From positions 1 through 44,397 of the forward strand of contig WHUX01000321.1 in the NCBI GenBank assembly GCA_015179025.1: DNA of 44,397 nt. Direction: 5' to 3'. Origin of the DNA: Terfezia claveryi (lineage: Eukaryota > Ascomycota > Pezizomycetes > Pezizales > Pezizaceae). Of this stretch, positions 29,822 to 40,319 are shown piece by piece. Position numbers and translations under genes: made by a program. The notes beneath the pieces are model-generated. The model saw only the letters and a list, made by a program, of their open reading frames with translations. It had not been told where the DNA came from and made no database searches. The stretch's first letter is position 1, and the number at the start of each line of letters is the position of its first letter.

Positions 29822-32055
29822 TCAGGGCCTGTTCGGCCTGCTTGGCATCTCTACAAGACGCGGTTCTGCAGCCAAGCGTCCCTCCTTATCCATATCCCAC
29901 AACATGATATGACGTGACCCGACAATGATAACAAGGTGTGCTCGCAACTCAAGACTTTGTTCCTTCATCAGTTGCTGCACATAAGCGCTCTTGATATAAT
30001 CCCTTAGCTGCGGGCCCTCGTTTTCCATAACCCATGATCGAATTGTTCCTCTGTGGTACTTGTCCCAATGGCCGAATTTAAGCTCAAGAATTTGGGGGAG
30101 AGTGTAGTCGCGCAGGATGTCTGCTTTAGCGAGAACCGCATTTCCGCTGCTGCCAACTGGTACGTTTAGGTACTGAATTTGATAGAACTTCCATTCGGTA
30201 ACTATCAGCCGTCTGGGAACCTGGAAGACAAGATCGATACGGCCGTTTGTTTGGTCTGGCTGCATGAGACGTTAGATATTGTCTAGCCAATAGTGAGTAA
30301 TGAATGGATTACCTTTATCACTTTGAATTCTACTCGTGGAACAAGGGAATGGTTTCGCAGGAGGCAGAAATAGAAGCTATCCCGATGGTTTGCCTCACTC
30401 CTTTGGGTAAGATCGTCGGTGGTGATGTCCCGTTGCATCATCAATTCTCGATAACAACCCAACGTTCGATCAAGTTCTCCATAGTTAACGAGACGCTGAA
30501 GTGCTTCTGTGAGAGAGTTATGCAGATCATACTTGTGGAGAACCTCGAGAGCGATTCGATTTGCCGCAACACGATTCGGTATCTTGAGGTGTGTTGTCGG
30601 CTTTTCCGGGTGAAATGTAAGACCGCCAAAGTAGATGATTAGTGAACGCCACGAAGTATGATCTTCCTCATTACTCTGGAAGAGATTTAAGTTAGCACAA
30701 ACGGGAACTAGGGCTAAGACATTAACATACCAAGTCTGGAAGCGTAAATTGGAGTTTGAACTTGCTGTACTCGATAGGCATGAAGTTCCCTTTTTCGTCG
30801 CATTCCAGTGCCTTTTCGAAGTCTCTTATTGCTGGCGCTGAAGTAGCAAATCTCCTGAGAACATCTTGAGATACTTCGGAGTTTTCCGGGTCTTCAGTCT
30901 CTGGTGTTACTCCCTCGATATGACACTGAAGATATGCCAAGCACGTCTCTGTGTTGTAAACTGTTTTGACCGTTTTATCTCGACAGAAATGATATCCGTT
31001 GTAAAATTCAGTCATTTCTGAAAGAAAACTGTCGTAGACTTTAGGGTCCTCATAGATCCCCATCAGGGCGTCTTCCAACTCCGAAGATGTCAAACCACAA
31101 AGCCCAGCTAGGTCCTTGTGGAAGGACAGATTTCTCGCCACATTGAATGCACTACCGAGACTGGATAAGGAGAGCGGTGATATGCCCGTGATGAAAATTC
31201 TTTTGATGATCCCTTGTGTCCCTAATGCCTTTAGTGTAGCCCAGAAAGATCTGAAGGTGTCTCCGATTGGTGTGTTATCCCAAGCGATCTCGGATCCTCC
31301 GATGGTACCGGGTAGGTTGAGGTACCTATTAGGAAGGGAATCGTACTCGTCAACGAGCACGTAGATCCCTTCTATGCCAGCAAGTCGCTCGTCCTGCTGA
31401 ATTGCATATTGAACTGATTTGGCACACTCCAAAAGATTAATGATGGGGTCCCTATTGTCAATATTTTGACAATCAGTAAAGTTTCCGCCCAAGTAGGCAG
31501 CATATTCTCTATAAAATGCCCTGATGGAATAATTTAAGTAATCCATGAGTATCTTATTCGCCTCCGGAAGGTCTGGTCTGGATCTGATTTGGGAAAAATC
31601 GAAATTCAAGACGAAGTACTGTCCGGGGTTCACTCTTCTTTCGTCGATATCCTTTTGCACATCAAGACCCTAGAGTGATTGAAAGAGAAGTAAGTTCTCA
31701 TATCAAGGTAATTAAGGAGATTGTTGCATACCTTGTAGAGTGATTGATGTTCGTCTGCATACTGAAGACCGTGGAAATGTTCCAGCATGCTTACAGTTAG
31801 TGATTTGCCGAATCGGCGTGGGCGGCAGAAAAGGATGAATTTATCCAATTCGTGCAACTTAGAGATATAGCGAGTACGATCGAAGTAAGCCTGACCCTCT
31901 GTCTGTACAAGATCGGAAAACGCCGATGCTCCGGATCGGAAGTACTTCAATTTTCCGTTAATTATCAGGCTACTATCACCGACTCGGCCTCTCTTTGGTG
32001 AAGGCGCTGTGTGGGCGTGAGGCGGACTCCTCTTTATCCTCTTAGCTGGTAGCAT
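29822..32055 (-). CDS. AAA-ATPase-like/PD-(D/E)XK nuclease protein, four exons, apparently intact (copy B)
   Basis: Minus-strand exons: 32055-31732, 31669-30731, 30675-30313 and 30259-29822; introns of 62, 55 and 53 bp all have GT-AG ends and all junctions are phase 0, giving 687 residues. I chose ATG 32055 because LPAKRIKR is conserved in copy A; ATG 32124 in the same frame is possible. The N-terminus has a bipartite-NLS-like KRIKR...SPKRGR. P-loop-like FCRPRRFGKSLTVSMLEHF and GIYVLVDEYDSLPN (Walker-B-like) define the AAA-ATPase-like family (PF09820). The last exon starts the C-terminal nuclease: GRIDLVFQVPRRLIVTEWKF supplies D and ExK of PD-(D/E)XK. Likely nuclear and DNA-acting (inference). 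In fungi this family is expanded and often near mobile elements; its role is unknown. Confidence 0.85.
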
Positions 32056-32182
32056 TGTTGGAGATGATGGTTGGGTTGACAAAAGTTTGTTGGAGAGGAG
32101 TGGCGACAAACAAACTGGTACCATCGCTTACCTAAGGATGACCGACCATGTAGGTTGACCGTGGTAAAACTATACGCTCGAG

Positions 32183-32241
32183 CGCCAGAGGGTCTTGGCC
32201 TGAGACTAGTTTTACCTAGTCTCAGGCCAAGCCTCTAGCGA
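32183..32241. repeat. Long hairpin upstream of the ATPase/nuclease gene
   Basis: Arms cttggcctgagactag (32194-32209) and its exact complement (32216-32231) enclose a 6-nt loop. Imperfect pairing (cgcc/tagagg) extends the stem on both sides. It lies just beyond the flank shared with copy A, so it could be a small inserted element or an unrelated structure. Confidence 0.75.
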
Positions 32242-32366
32242 TCGCATCGCATCGCTTTTGCTGAGAAGAGTCTTGATTAATAAAAGTCTTATAAGGTAAA
32301 ATAAACTGGTCTTTTTCTTGATCGTGTTTAATTGCTCATTTATTATTTTTCCATTTTTTGTTGCGA

Positions 32367-32448
32367 GTTCAGACATCCTAGCATGCGAATCCAGACATGT
32401 GAGTTCAGACATGCGAGTACTCGCATGAAGTGATCAGGATGTCTGAAC
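32367..32448. repeat. Nested inverted repeats
   Basis: gttcagacatcct (32367-32379) is inverted at 32436-32448, and a perfect 18-bp palindrome catgcgagtactcgcatg lies at 32410-32427. gagttcagacat-like words recur. No family is recognised. Confidence 0.7.
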
Positions 32449-32530
32449 TAGGGGATCGACCTTAACTCTGTTGTGATTTGTAGTGATTTGTAGTGAGATA
32501 GAGATTGAATCACACCACTTGAATCTTTTA

Positions 32531-32991
32531 CAGAAAACTCCCGTTACAAGCATACCCGATATAAGCATATATTCGTTATAAGCATACCCCCTCCAGTCCC
32601 CCTATACAAAACGGTAGATTTAAGGCATAAATTCACCCATTCGCATATGCATACCATTTTCTCGCTTAGTCACATACATATGCTTATAACGAATGTACGC
32701 TAGCAGGGTTCTTATCGATAAGAAATCACCTAGCGGGGTAAATATCCTAATATTGCCGAAAAATCTTACAGCATCTCATCTACAGGTCATACGAATCCTA
32801 CTATTTGTATCAGGAAAAGGCAGAAAAAACCCAGCGGAGGATCACAGAGTTTATACATCAACCCTAGTACTCATTTTCTGTCTTATTTGTCCATTTCGTC
32901 ATGTATGTAATTTTCTCCCGGTATAAGCATATATTCGTTATAAGCATACTACCTCCGGTCCCGACCGTATGCTTGTAACGGGAGTTTACTG
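32531..32991. mobile_element. Second pogo-type MITE, 461 bp
   Basis: Ends pair for about 25 bp with one mismatch: CAGAAAACTCCCGTTACAAG on the left and, read inward, CAGTAAACTCCCGTTACAAG on the right, flanked by TA (32529-32530, 32992-32993). Subterminal tataagcata words recur on both sides. No transposase remains. Confidence 0.85.
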
Positions 32992-33050
32992 TATTTACAT
33001 TGGACTCATGAACACCTCAACACCTCAACACCTGGTACTTGAACACATAA

Positions 33051-33511
33051 AATGGCAGCCTTTGCCAATATAGCGGAGCGAGCGCTAGACGATGACCCGG
33101 GAAATGATGACAATTTTGTTGACATTAATGCCTTCGCGGATGAAGTGAGAAACATCAACCCTCAGGCGATCAAGCATGGGAGAGCTACTGACGACAACCA
33201 AGAAAGCACTACCTGATTTGAAAGTGAAGAAACTCAGTGCAGACTACGAAACGCCTGGAACTGGTAGCGAAAATGCCATGAGTGATACGTTGATGAGAGT
33301 AAAGGAGGAACCATTCTTATTGACATGGGATAATATCAATCGGAAGATGAGAGTCCAAGGACAACGTACTTTGTATGAACTTGGGAATAGTGCTGTATAT
33401 ATCATAACCACCGTCATTTCCCCATTACCCAAGGCCACATCTGTGACCATTCTGGAGATCCCATGGAATTCCAGCCTACCACTCTTGTATTTCAATTCCA
33501 TAAAGCTCTGA
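33051..33511 (+). pseudogene. Possible DUF6589-like gene fragment
   Basis: ATG 33051 opens MAAFANIAERALDDDPGNDD and stops near 33210. A second frame from about 33176 runs to 33511 with LLTWDNINRKMRVQGQRTLY followed by ELGNSAVYIITTV. That block resembles the conserved YDNxNxxxxVxxQR...TT region of fungal DUF6589 proteins, which are often transposon-associated. Two overlapping frames suggest a frameshift. The family call is tentative. Confidence 0.35.
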
Positions 33512-34119
33512 TGCTATTTTCTTACTGTGTCCCAGTCTCGGACGCATGAAGCAAACTTGTTGCGCTCATTATTGTCAACGGATTCCTAAGGTCTTTATCT
33601 TTCTGCCGAATCTTTACACTCTGCTCGCTAAATCTGGCCCCAGTTCATCTGGACGTGTCCTTTAGATTCCCGGTGCCATTTCGGTCGGTCGCCAGCTCAA
33701 TTGTCTGGGATGGCGGTGTTGTCGCTAGACTCTTTCAGGACGTCGAAGAGTTAGCCCAGTATACAGCGTTGACACTCATACAAAATTGTCTGCGACAGCA
33801 ACTCAAGCTGGCATGGGACTAGGAACGGGACATGCCCTCCAGGACGTTGGAGAGGTAGCCTAGTATACAGTGTTGACATTTGTATGAGTGTTGACACAAT
33901 TATCAACCCATGGGACCGACCATGACGAGGAATGCCACCTAATCGTTAAGCAGCATTGCCATAGATAACACCAACTCCTTCAATAACCTCACTCAAGCTC
34001 AGACTTGCAGGATTGCAGCTGATTACTGGAGCTCCAGACCCTATTAACAATAGAAGTCACCCCCATCCCCAAGAAGCCTTATCAACAGGGCACATTGTGT
34101 AAGCTAGACCATACTGAAC
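33512..34119. other. No assignable gene
   Basis: Coding-like fragments with stops only. Two similar short words (ttagcccagtatacagcgttgaca at about 33755 and a variant at about 33858) form a ~100-bp-spaced direct repeat. Confidence 0.4.
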
Positions 34120-35574
34120 AAAAGTGCATGAAATTCTGCCAAGCCGCTACTGAGATTGTTGTGAAGATGGCAATATGTGAATTCTATATCAATGTGTATG
34201 TGGAGACAATGTAGAGAGATAACATTCTGTCCAGCGACCAAATGACATGTAGCCTTCAACATAGTCTGGATTCAGCTTTGCCAGAATTTTATTGGTTTTT
34301 TCCATGAAGGCACGTCAGTATTTTGCTCCTTCCAACATGGGTATGAGACCTTCCCCATTTTTGTATCATATGACCTGAGCTCACTTGATGCACAGTAGCT
34401 ACAAAAGTCATCAACATGTTGCAGCCATTTGTTATTGAGTTCAAACCATTTATCGATGATATGACCCAAATGGAGAAGCGTGTTCGGAAGTGTGCAGATA
34501 TTGCTACTATGGATAGGATCAAGAGTTTGTCCCAGAGGCCCTATTTCTACCAAGGCCTGAACTGACAATTCTCCAGGGAATTCTGTACAGCTCGAGCAGA
34601 ATGCACAACCTCCTCAAGCAAATCGAGTAATCAAATGATATGTATATTTTCACACCTTGAAAGCTTATTCTTTCGTTGTGCCTCGATTATCCTTGTTTTT
34701 TCTTAGTACTACGGGGATTTGATATCGGCTCCATTTTTTTGTTTTTTTAAACACACATTACTCCTATGCAGCTCCATCGGGGAATTGAAGTGGGTTAGCT
34801 CAGTTAAGTATAATGATAGCTGATGATCTGGCAGACATTACCAACTATATGACAAAAGGAGAAGGTAGGTTTCTAATAGTACCCTTATATACTAAGTAGA
34901 ATTATGAGTGCTTAGTACTGATTTGGCTATAGTTCAGAGGAAAGGGTACAAAAGCTCCTCGAAATACTTTCTCCACTGGATTCTCCAAAACGACATCAGG
35001 ACATGCGTGCCAAGCGCTATGAAGGCAGTGGCTACTCGAACATCCACAATTTCGCCAATGGGTGGATAATAGTAAGGATACTACCCATGCCATGTGCTGT
35101 TACGGGATGCCAGGCGCCGGCAAGACTATACTTAGGTACCTGAATCGAAGTTGAATCATTTAGCGATAGCTGACCTTTACTTTCAGTTCGGTTGTGATCG
35201 ATGATCTGATAACCCGACATGGCGAGCAGCATATTGCGTATATCTATTGCAATTACCGAGATAGAACAAACCAAACCGTCGTCAATATCCTAGGCAGCCT
35301 TCTAAGGCAGCTTCTTGTTACCGCTTCTTATGTCCCAGAAGCTATTACTACCGCCCTAGAAACCATTAAGAAAAAATCCCAAAGAGTGGAGATTCGAGAT
35401 GTTACACAAATGATGAAGATCCTTTTACCACGCCTGAGCCGCAGCTTCCTCTGTTTGGATGCTCTTGATGAATTGGAGTCCCGCACTCGGTTTGCACTCC
35501 TGAGCGCACTTCATACCGAATTCGGCACGGTTCGCATATTCCTCACTGGACGAGCCTTCTCGCTATACACATAA
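34120..35574 (+). pseudogene. NACHT (STAND) NTPase gene, decayed and C-terminally truncated
   Basis: The NACHT core is clear: CCYGMPGAGKT (Walker A, about 35100-35130), a 51-bp intron at 35136-35186 (gtacct...tttcag) that rebuilds KTILSSVVIDDL, then QHIAYIYCNYRDRTNQTVVN, LGSLLRQLL and SFLCLDALDELESR (Walker B). It ends at TAA 35572-35574 soon after the sensor-like VRIFLTGRAF. Upstream, KRHQDMRAKRYEGSG and QWLLEHPQFRQWV are adjacent but in different frames near 35025, a small deletion. Further upstream, FCQAATEIVVKMAICEFYIN and PFVIEFKPFIDDMTQMEKRV resemble the helical N-terminal region of fungal STAND proteins, again with stops. No C-terminal repeats are seen. Confidence 0.75.
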
Positions 35575-35718
35575 AATACACCAGATGTGCAGTTCAACAA
35601 ACCAAACGCAGTACCAAACGCAGTATAAAACGCATTCCCAGGTGAAATATGCCCATCCAAACCCCCCACCCCCCCTGTTGCGTGAAGGCACCATATGCCG
35701 CATTATTCCGCCTGCTTA

Positions 35719-37111
35719 CTACACCGCCCGCGTCCAGTCCCTCCCCGTCCTCCTCCTCACCTGGCGTAGAAGTACAGTCGATGAAACCCCGAGGGCCAAG
35801 GCCGGTCGGTCGGTGGGGAAGAAAAGCGAAACAATCATGCCAACCCAGTGGAAGTTACCCCCCGCCAGGGTGAAGAGACAGGATCCACTATCGCCCGGCT
35901 GAGCAAAGTCCAACTTCCCCACCTTGCCCAGGGCAGTGAGTTTTGCTTCAAGTATATTGTCTTTGTGCAACTCCTGCGGGATTTCCACAGATACTGTTGT
36001 ATTCTTTATAAACATCATTATTTCTTCTCCAATAACCTCCCCTACTGCCCAACCCGTGGTGGCACCATCCTTATACACCTTTCCAGAGCCCTGTTCAAGA
36101 TTTCCAGGTCCGGTCACTTCCGCTGGGATGGTCGCCATATCGGTCCCATTGTGCTTTAAAATTGTCTCCAATGTTTCGATGTCCCACCATTCATTATTCT
36201 TGCCACGGAATTTCTCATTTATCTCCCCTAATGCCCAATCCTCACGGTGGCCTTCCTGGTCCACCCCAAGTGCCCAGTCTTGTACATCGCCAACCAGATC
36301 CGCCTCAGTAAGTACCTGCGATAAAGCAGATTCTGATAATAGTCCCTTATTGAATGACATTAACTGACTATGCGCATGCTTATCAAGTCGAGACGCCCAG
36401 GGGAAATTATCTTTAACATCTCCTCTGACAGGTCGCTGACTGGGAGCAGGAAGTTGTTAGGAATACTTAACTGTCTCACGACGTGTGCAGCAGTTAACAC
36501 CCGAATTGAGTTGTCTCCTGATTTCATTCCCCTTCTCTGTTCCAATAGAACTGCCCACGATCACAGTTGCTCCCTTTCGGTCCCATCCTCTGAGTCAAAG
36601 GTATATTTTGAAGGTAGTAGCGCATACTGGACCTGGAGGCTTTGTCATTCGCCGCCTCCCCATAACAATATTTTTGGACGTCCTCCACAATTCCACCTAA
36701 CTTGAATTCCCCTGGGATGCTGATTATCGGCACACTATCCCTGGCTACCAATGGTAGCTTTAAGAGGGAGCCTTTAAATATTGCGACTGCCCATATTGAG
36801 AACTTTTCTCCCATTCCAATGGATACCCATCCTACCCCTAAACTTCTACCACTTCCTTCCATGCCTAGCAGTTGTTTGCCAATGCGTTCCTTTACCAGCT
36901 CCAGTATACTCTCCTTTTTCTCGCCTCCGGGTATCCCTCCAACCAACCATGGCACAACTTCTGGCCTGATGAATCCTCCAGGTGTCCATTCCAGACTCAC
37001 AGTTATATTAGGGAGGAGCGGGAGGTTTCCGATGCCATGTGTGCTGAGACAGCGATACAAGGAGCGAAAAAGCCGGCAGCCTTTATTGAGCTCTGATTCA
37101 AAATTTTGCAA
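35719..37111 (-). pseudogene. Trypsin-like serine protease-domain protein, broken
   Basis: Three minus-strand segments align end to end: 37111-36524 (LPNITVSLEWTPGGFIRPEV, then VGVGWVSIGMGEKFSIWAVA), 36545-36360 with SIRVLTAAHVVRQL (catalytic His box), and 36360-35719 with KLDFAQPGDSGSCLFTLAGG (catalytic Ser box GDSGS). The frame changes near 36540 (GTEKG to SGDNS) and near 36365. His and Ser boxes at about 180 residues apart fit a chymotrypsin-fold domain after an unrecognised ~150-residue N-terminal region. The catalytic Asp is not certain. No signal peptide is visible, so it is probably intracellular (inference). It converges on the NACHT gene, with 145 bp between the two stops. Confidence 0.6.
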
Positions 37112-37164
37112 ACCCCAATTCAGGATAGATAGGCATTGTGTTAGTATATCTGTGGTCTTCTAGC

Positions 37165-37930
37165 ATGTCAGGAAGAAGACCCAGGGGCTTTAACTTCTGT
37201 GCACTGATTCTATAGGTTGGAGCCATGATGGATTAGCAGGAAGCAAGATGGCAAGATGGATCTTGGGGAAAGGAGGAGCTGTGGCTTGCGGAACTTACTC
37301 GGGATCAACTTATTGCGAATGTCTGGGCTGTGAGTACTTAGTTGATACCTGTTGCGGCAACCATACACGACACGTGATAGCGTGGTGGCCAGAGTGGAAA
37401 GTCTGGTATGGGAAGGTGATCTTTGAAGAGTAGTCTACCTGGTTCTAAATGGACGCAGTTGCGGGTTAATGTTCATCAACTTAGAGGAGCGATTGGCAAG
37501 GTGTATTAACATAATTTGAAAGTTGATTGCAGCTCAAAACATACATACCGAAGGCTCATATACATCAGAAAGAAAAAATAAAAACTGCCTCCCGATGCCT
37601 CCTGGTGCCTCTCAGCACTTTTCTGATGTACTAGATCCAAGTTATCTTGCACTGGACAAGAAATTTCTGAAACGTCCTATGTTTTGAGTATTAATGCTAC
37701 CTAATGTTTTGCGTGCGCGCTTGCTGGAGTTATGTTTTATATATATTCATATAAAACTGTAGGTCTGCAAGGATGGATTGAAGAGAGGTCACGGGCAGGG
37801 GTAAAGGTCTGTAGGAGCATCCCGGCCTAATAAGTATATATCATTTGGTGGCAAAAAGAATTTGCCACCTAACTTCATAGTTGCAGTGAAGGTTGAGATT
37901 CATGCATGGTTATTCCGGCATATAGAAGAT
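37165..37930. other. No assignable gene
   Basis: A Cys-rich 61-codon frame (37248-37433; CECLGCEYLVDTCCGNHTRH) is the only notable frame; no family match and no conserved copy here. The rest is non-coding. Confidence 0.35.
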
Positions 37931-37939
37931 GGGGCTACG

Positions 37940-38640
37940 GTATGAGTTCATTGTCAGCTCTGAAGTGAGCGAGACCTTAGCGACAAGGCTTAAGGTGCAA
38001 AGGGCGAAGTTAGTTTCTATGGGTATATTCTCCCCTACCAGCAGCCGCTATGTGCAAGTTTGCTAGCGGGAGACACTGACGGGTTGCTCCGAACCCAACT
38101 CATCGTAAAGAGGAGCCGGCGCTTACCTGCCAGCCGCCCCGGCGCCAGCCACAAGCAGAAGAAACACCGCGGTAGAAGCTGTTTACGGCCAAGAGCACTT
38201 ACCACCTTCAGACTGGTAAGCGTCAGCATTGGGGAAAAAAGTAGGGAAAAGTGCCGGAGTAATCTCGGGAGAGCTCAACAAAGCGGCTTGGTGCACTCCT
38301 GAACTGGTGATAATTCTAGAGCTATCACAATCGCGGCCCATGTGTCTTGGAGGCAGCGGAAAATCTTTGCACTATGTCAACGCCATCAACCCAAAGACTC
38401 CCGACCCCACTACAGAGACCTCCGACATGACGACTCAAACGGATTCCCTCTCGCACCCACCTATTCTACCGACAGCTAACAGCGTCTCGACACAGACCCC
38501 CCACAAGAGACATCCAACAACGACTCGGTGCATACGGCACCACCCCCAACACCCCTGGCACCCCCGCAGACTCCTCCACTGGCACCGAGCCCGTTTCTGC
38601 CACTGAATCTTGTTACGAATTTGTGTTTCGAGGCAGAGTT
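37940..38640 (+). repeat. Dispersed sequence related to 17.9 kb; possible LINE leader fragment
   Basis: 37960-38060 repeats 17905-18030 (ctgaagtgagc, ggcttaaggtg, aaagggcg). A Ser/Thr/Pro-rich frame follows (38375 onward: MSTPSTQRLPTP; in another frame TSDMTTQTDSLSHPPILPTA). This composition is common at the start of LINE ORF1, but no conserved ORF1 domain is visible. Confidence 0.3.
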
Positions 38641-39150
38641 TAATAGATTTTGACAACGAGTTTGGGGGGTTAGTTTGAGCATCAATTGTTTCTTCTTTGG
38701 GGGGGTCGTTTCTGCTTTCTAAACGTATATACAATATGGGGCAATGTGTGGTTGGATAATACAGCAGGGATGCATCTTTGGGATGCCAAACCTTCTCATG
38801 ACCGAGATTGTTTTTCTGTTTGGTTCACCAAAAACCAAAACAAGCGCCTCGATATCGGTTAAAATGTAGTTAATCAGTTTCACTTCTCTACGTCGTGGCC
38901 TTCATCGCGTAAAACAGCGCTCTCCAGCACATAAGCTTGATAACCAGACCCGAAACAGGGATTTAGGTTCATGAGCACATTATATTTGATATCATGGTTG
39001 TGGTGCAAGTACCTCCACAGTAGGTCCGGATATTTATTAGCACGGGGCACATTATAAATGAAACAAACAGGGGTACAGCATAGCTACATAGACCAGACAT
39101 CAACCAGGTCCTTATCCCCCCTCCCCGGCATCCTACCTCCCGATGCCCTA
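38641..39150. other. Non-coding region
   Basis: No gene or repeat recognised. Confidence 0.45.
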
Positions 39151-39153
39151 GAT

Positions 39154-39693
39154 TTAGATACTTCTCCGCCTTCCCAAGCACCACTTGTCTGACTCCTCCT
39201 TCCTCTCCGCTTTCTCCCTTCTCTCCCTCCTTTCCTTCCTCTCCTCTTCTTCATTCCTCTCCGCTTTCTCCCTTCTCTCCCTTCTCTCCTTCCTCTTCTC
39301 TTCTTCATCCCCCTCCGCTTTTTCCATTTTCTTCCTTTCTGCTTCCCTCTCATCCCCTTCCTTCTTTTCCTGCTACTGGGCTTCCCCTGGCCTCTCCTTC
39401 CTCCGCCGGAGCTTCCATACAGCCTTAAAAATAAAGGAAAGAAAAGGATCCAGACTACTTCCGGCAGCCGGCACAAAGAATTGCCATAGTCTTTCCTTTG
39501 CGGTTGGGTCGGCGGGGCTGGGTCCTTGTGGTGGGCAAACTGCTGGGGCTGCAGAGGGTTCCGGTGGAGGTTGAGTTGGGGTTGGGGGTGCAACAGTCAC
39601 AAAGACTGTAAGAGTGACTGTAACTGCAGAGGGACAATGGTTGTCCCCACCCAGGTAGTTCGGCGAGAGTGAATCGCCGATATATTCAACCAT
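39154..39693 (-). pseudogene. Charged coiled-coil ORF with one in-frame TAG
   Basis: From ATG 39693 the minus strand reads MVEYIGDSLSPNYLGGDNHC, a Val/Thr-rich stretch (AVTVTLTVFVTVAPP), a Pro-rich linker and KAVWKLRRRKERPGEAQ, then TAG at 39373-39375. The same frame stays open for 72 more codons, strongly coiled-coil-like (EEEKRKERREREKAER twice, from a ~60-bp DNA repeat), to TAA at 39154. TAG could be a single CAG-to-TAG change between Gln codons. No known family. On the other strand the same DNA gives a spurious Ser/Leu-rich frame. Confidence 0.4.
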
Positions 39694-39699
39694 GCCAGA

Positions 39700-40318
39700 T
39701 TGTTCGCTGAGCCTCGCAGAAATATGTCAGTAGAGGGACTCTGTAAGGCAAGGATTCTCTAGCACTAGAGGTACGGACGTGTTTTCACTCATTGGACATA
39801 TGGTATGGCACATGAACCCGCTGACACATTCCCAAGACACGGAAAAAATGAAAGTGATGCGAGTAGCGAAAGGAGCACCATGGCAGTTATTCTGTGTAGG
39901 CTTAGCGGTGGTAAGTAAATTCGTATAATGGCTGATCTGTTTGAAGAGGAGATGTTGTGCGTTTGAAATGGAAATGTGGAGAAGGGGATAATGGAAAGGT
40001 GGCCTACTTTACTATCGCTACATGCCGTGCCTGTGGGATACCTATTTCGGCTCCTTCTAGAACGGGGATCTCGGCTGGTCTACTCGAGACTGCTTATCGC
40101 ACCATGTCAGTCTCTTGATTTCTTATCGCACCATGTTAGCTCCCTCAACACAACTGTAGTGGATCCTTGATATTGCAAGCTTCTGTCTCATAGCCCAGGC
40201 CTACTGTCATCTCGACCCGCTCATGTTTACCAGCTCTCTGAGTCCATGGTGGTGTTTCACATCCCCCTCCTGGGTTGAATTCCGGCATGTTTCTATGAAC
40301 ATTCTTATTCGTTTCGTC
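39700..40318. other. Non-coding spacer before LINE copy 2
   Basis: No gene seen. cttatcgcaccatgt recurs at 40095 and 40123. Confidence 0.45.
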
Positions 40319-40319
40319 C

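Noticed and set aside
34728..34775. Possible fourth LINE 3' tail (T-rich run followed by attactcctatgc)
   Set aside because: Only about 15 bases resemble the other tails and neither stem-loop is present.
39185..39574. Ser/Leu/Phe-rich plus-strand frame
   Set aside because: Antisense of the K/E/R coiled-coil coding repeat; composition is a mirror of it.
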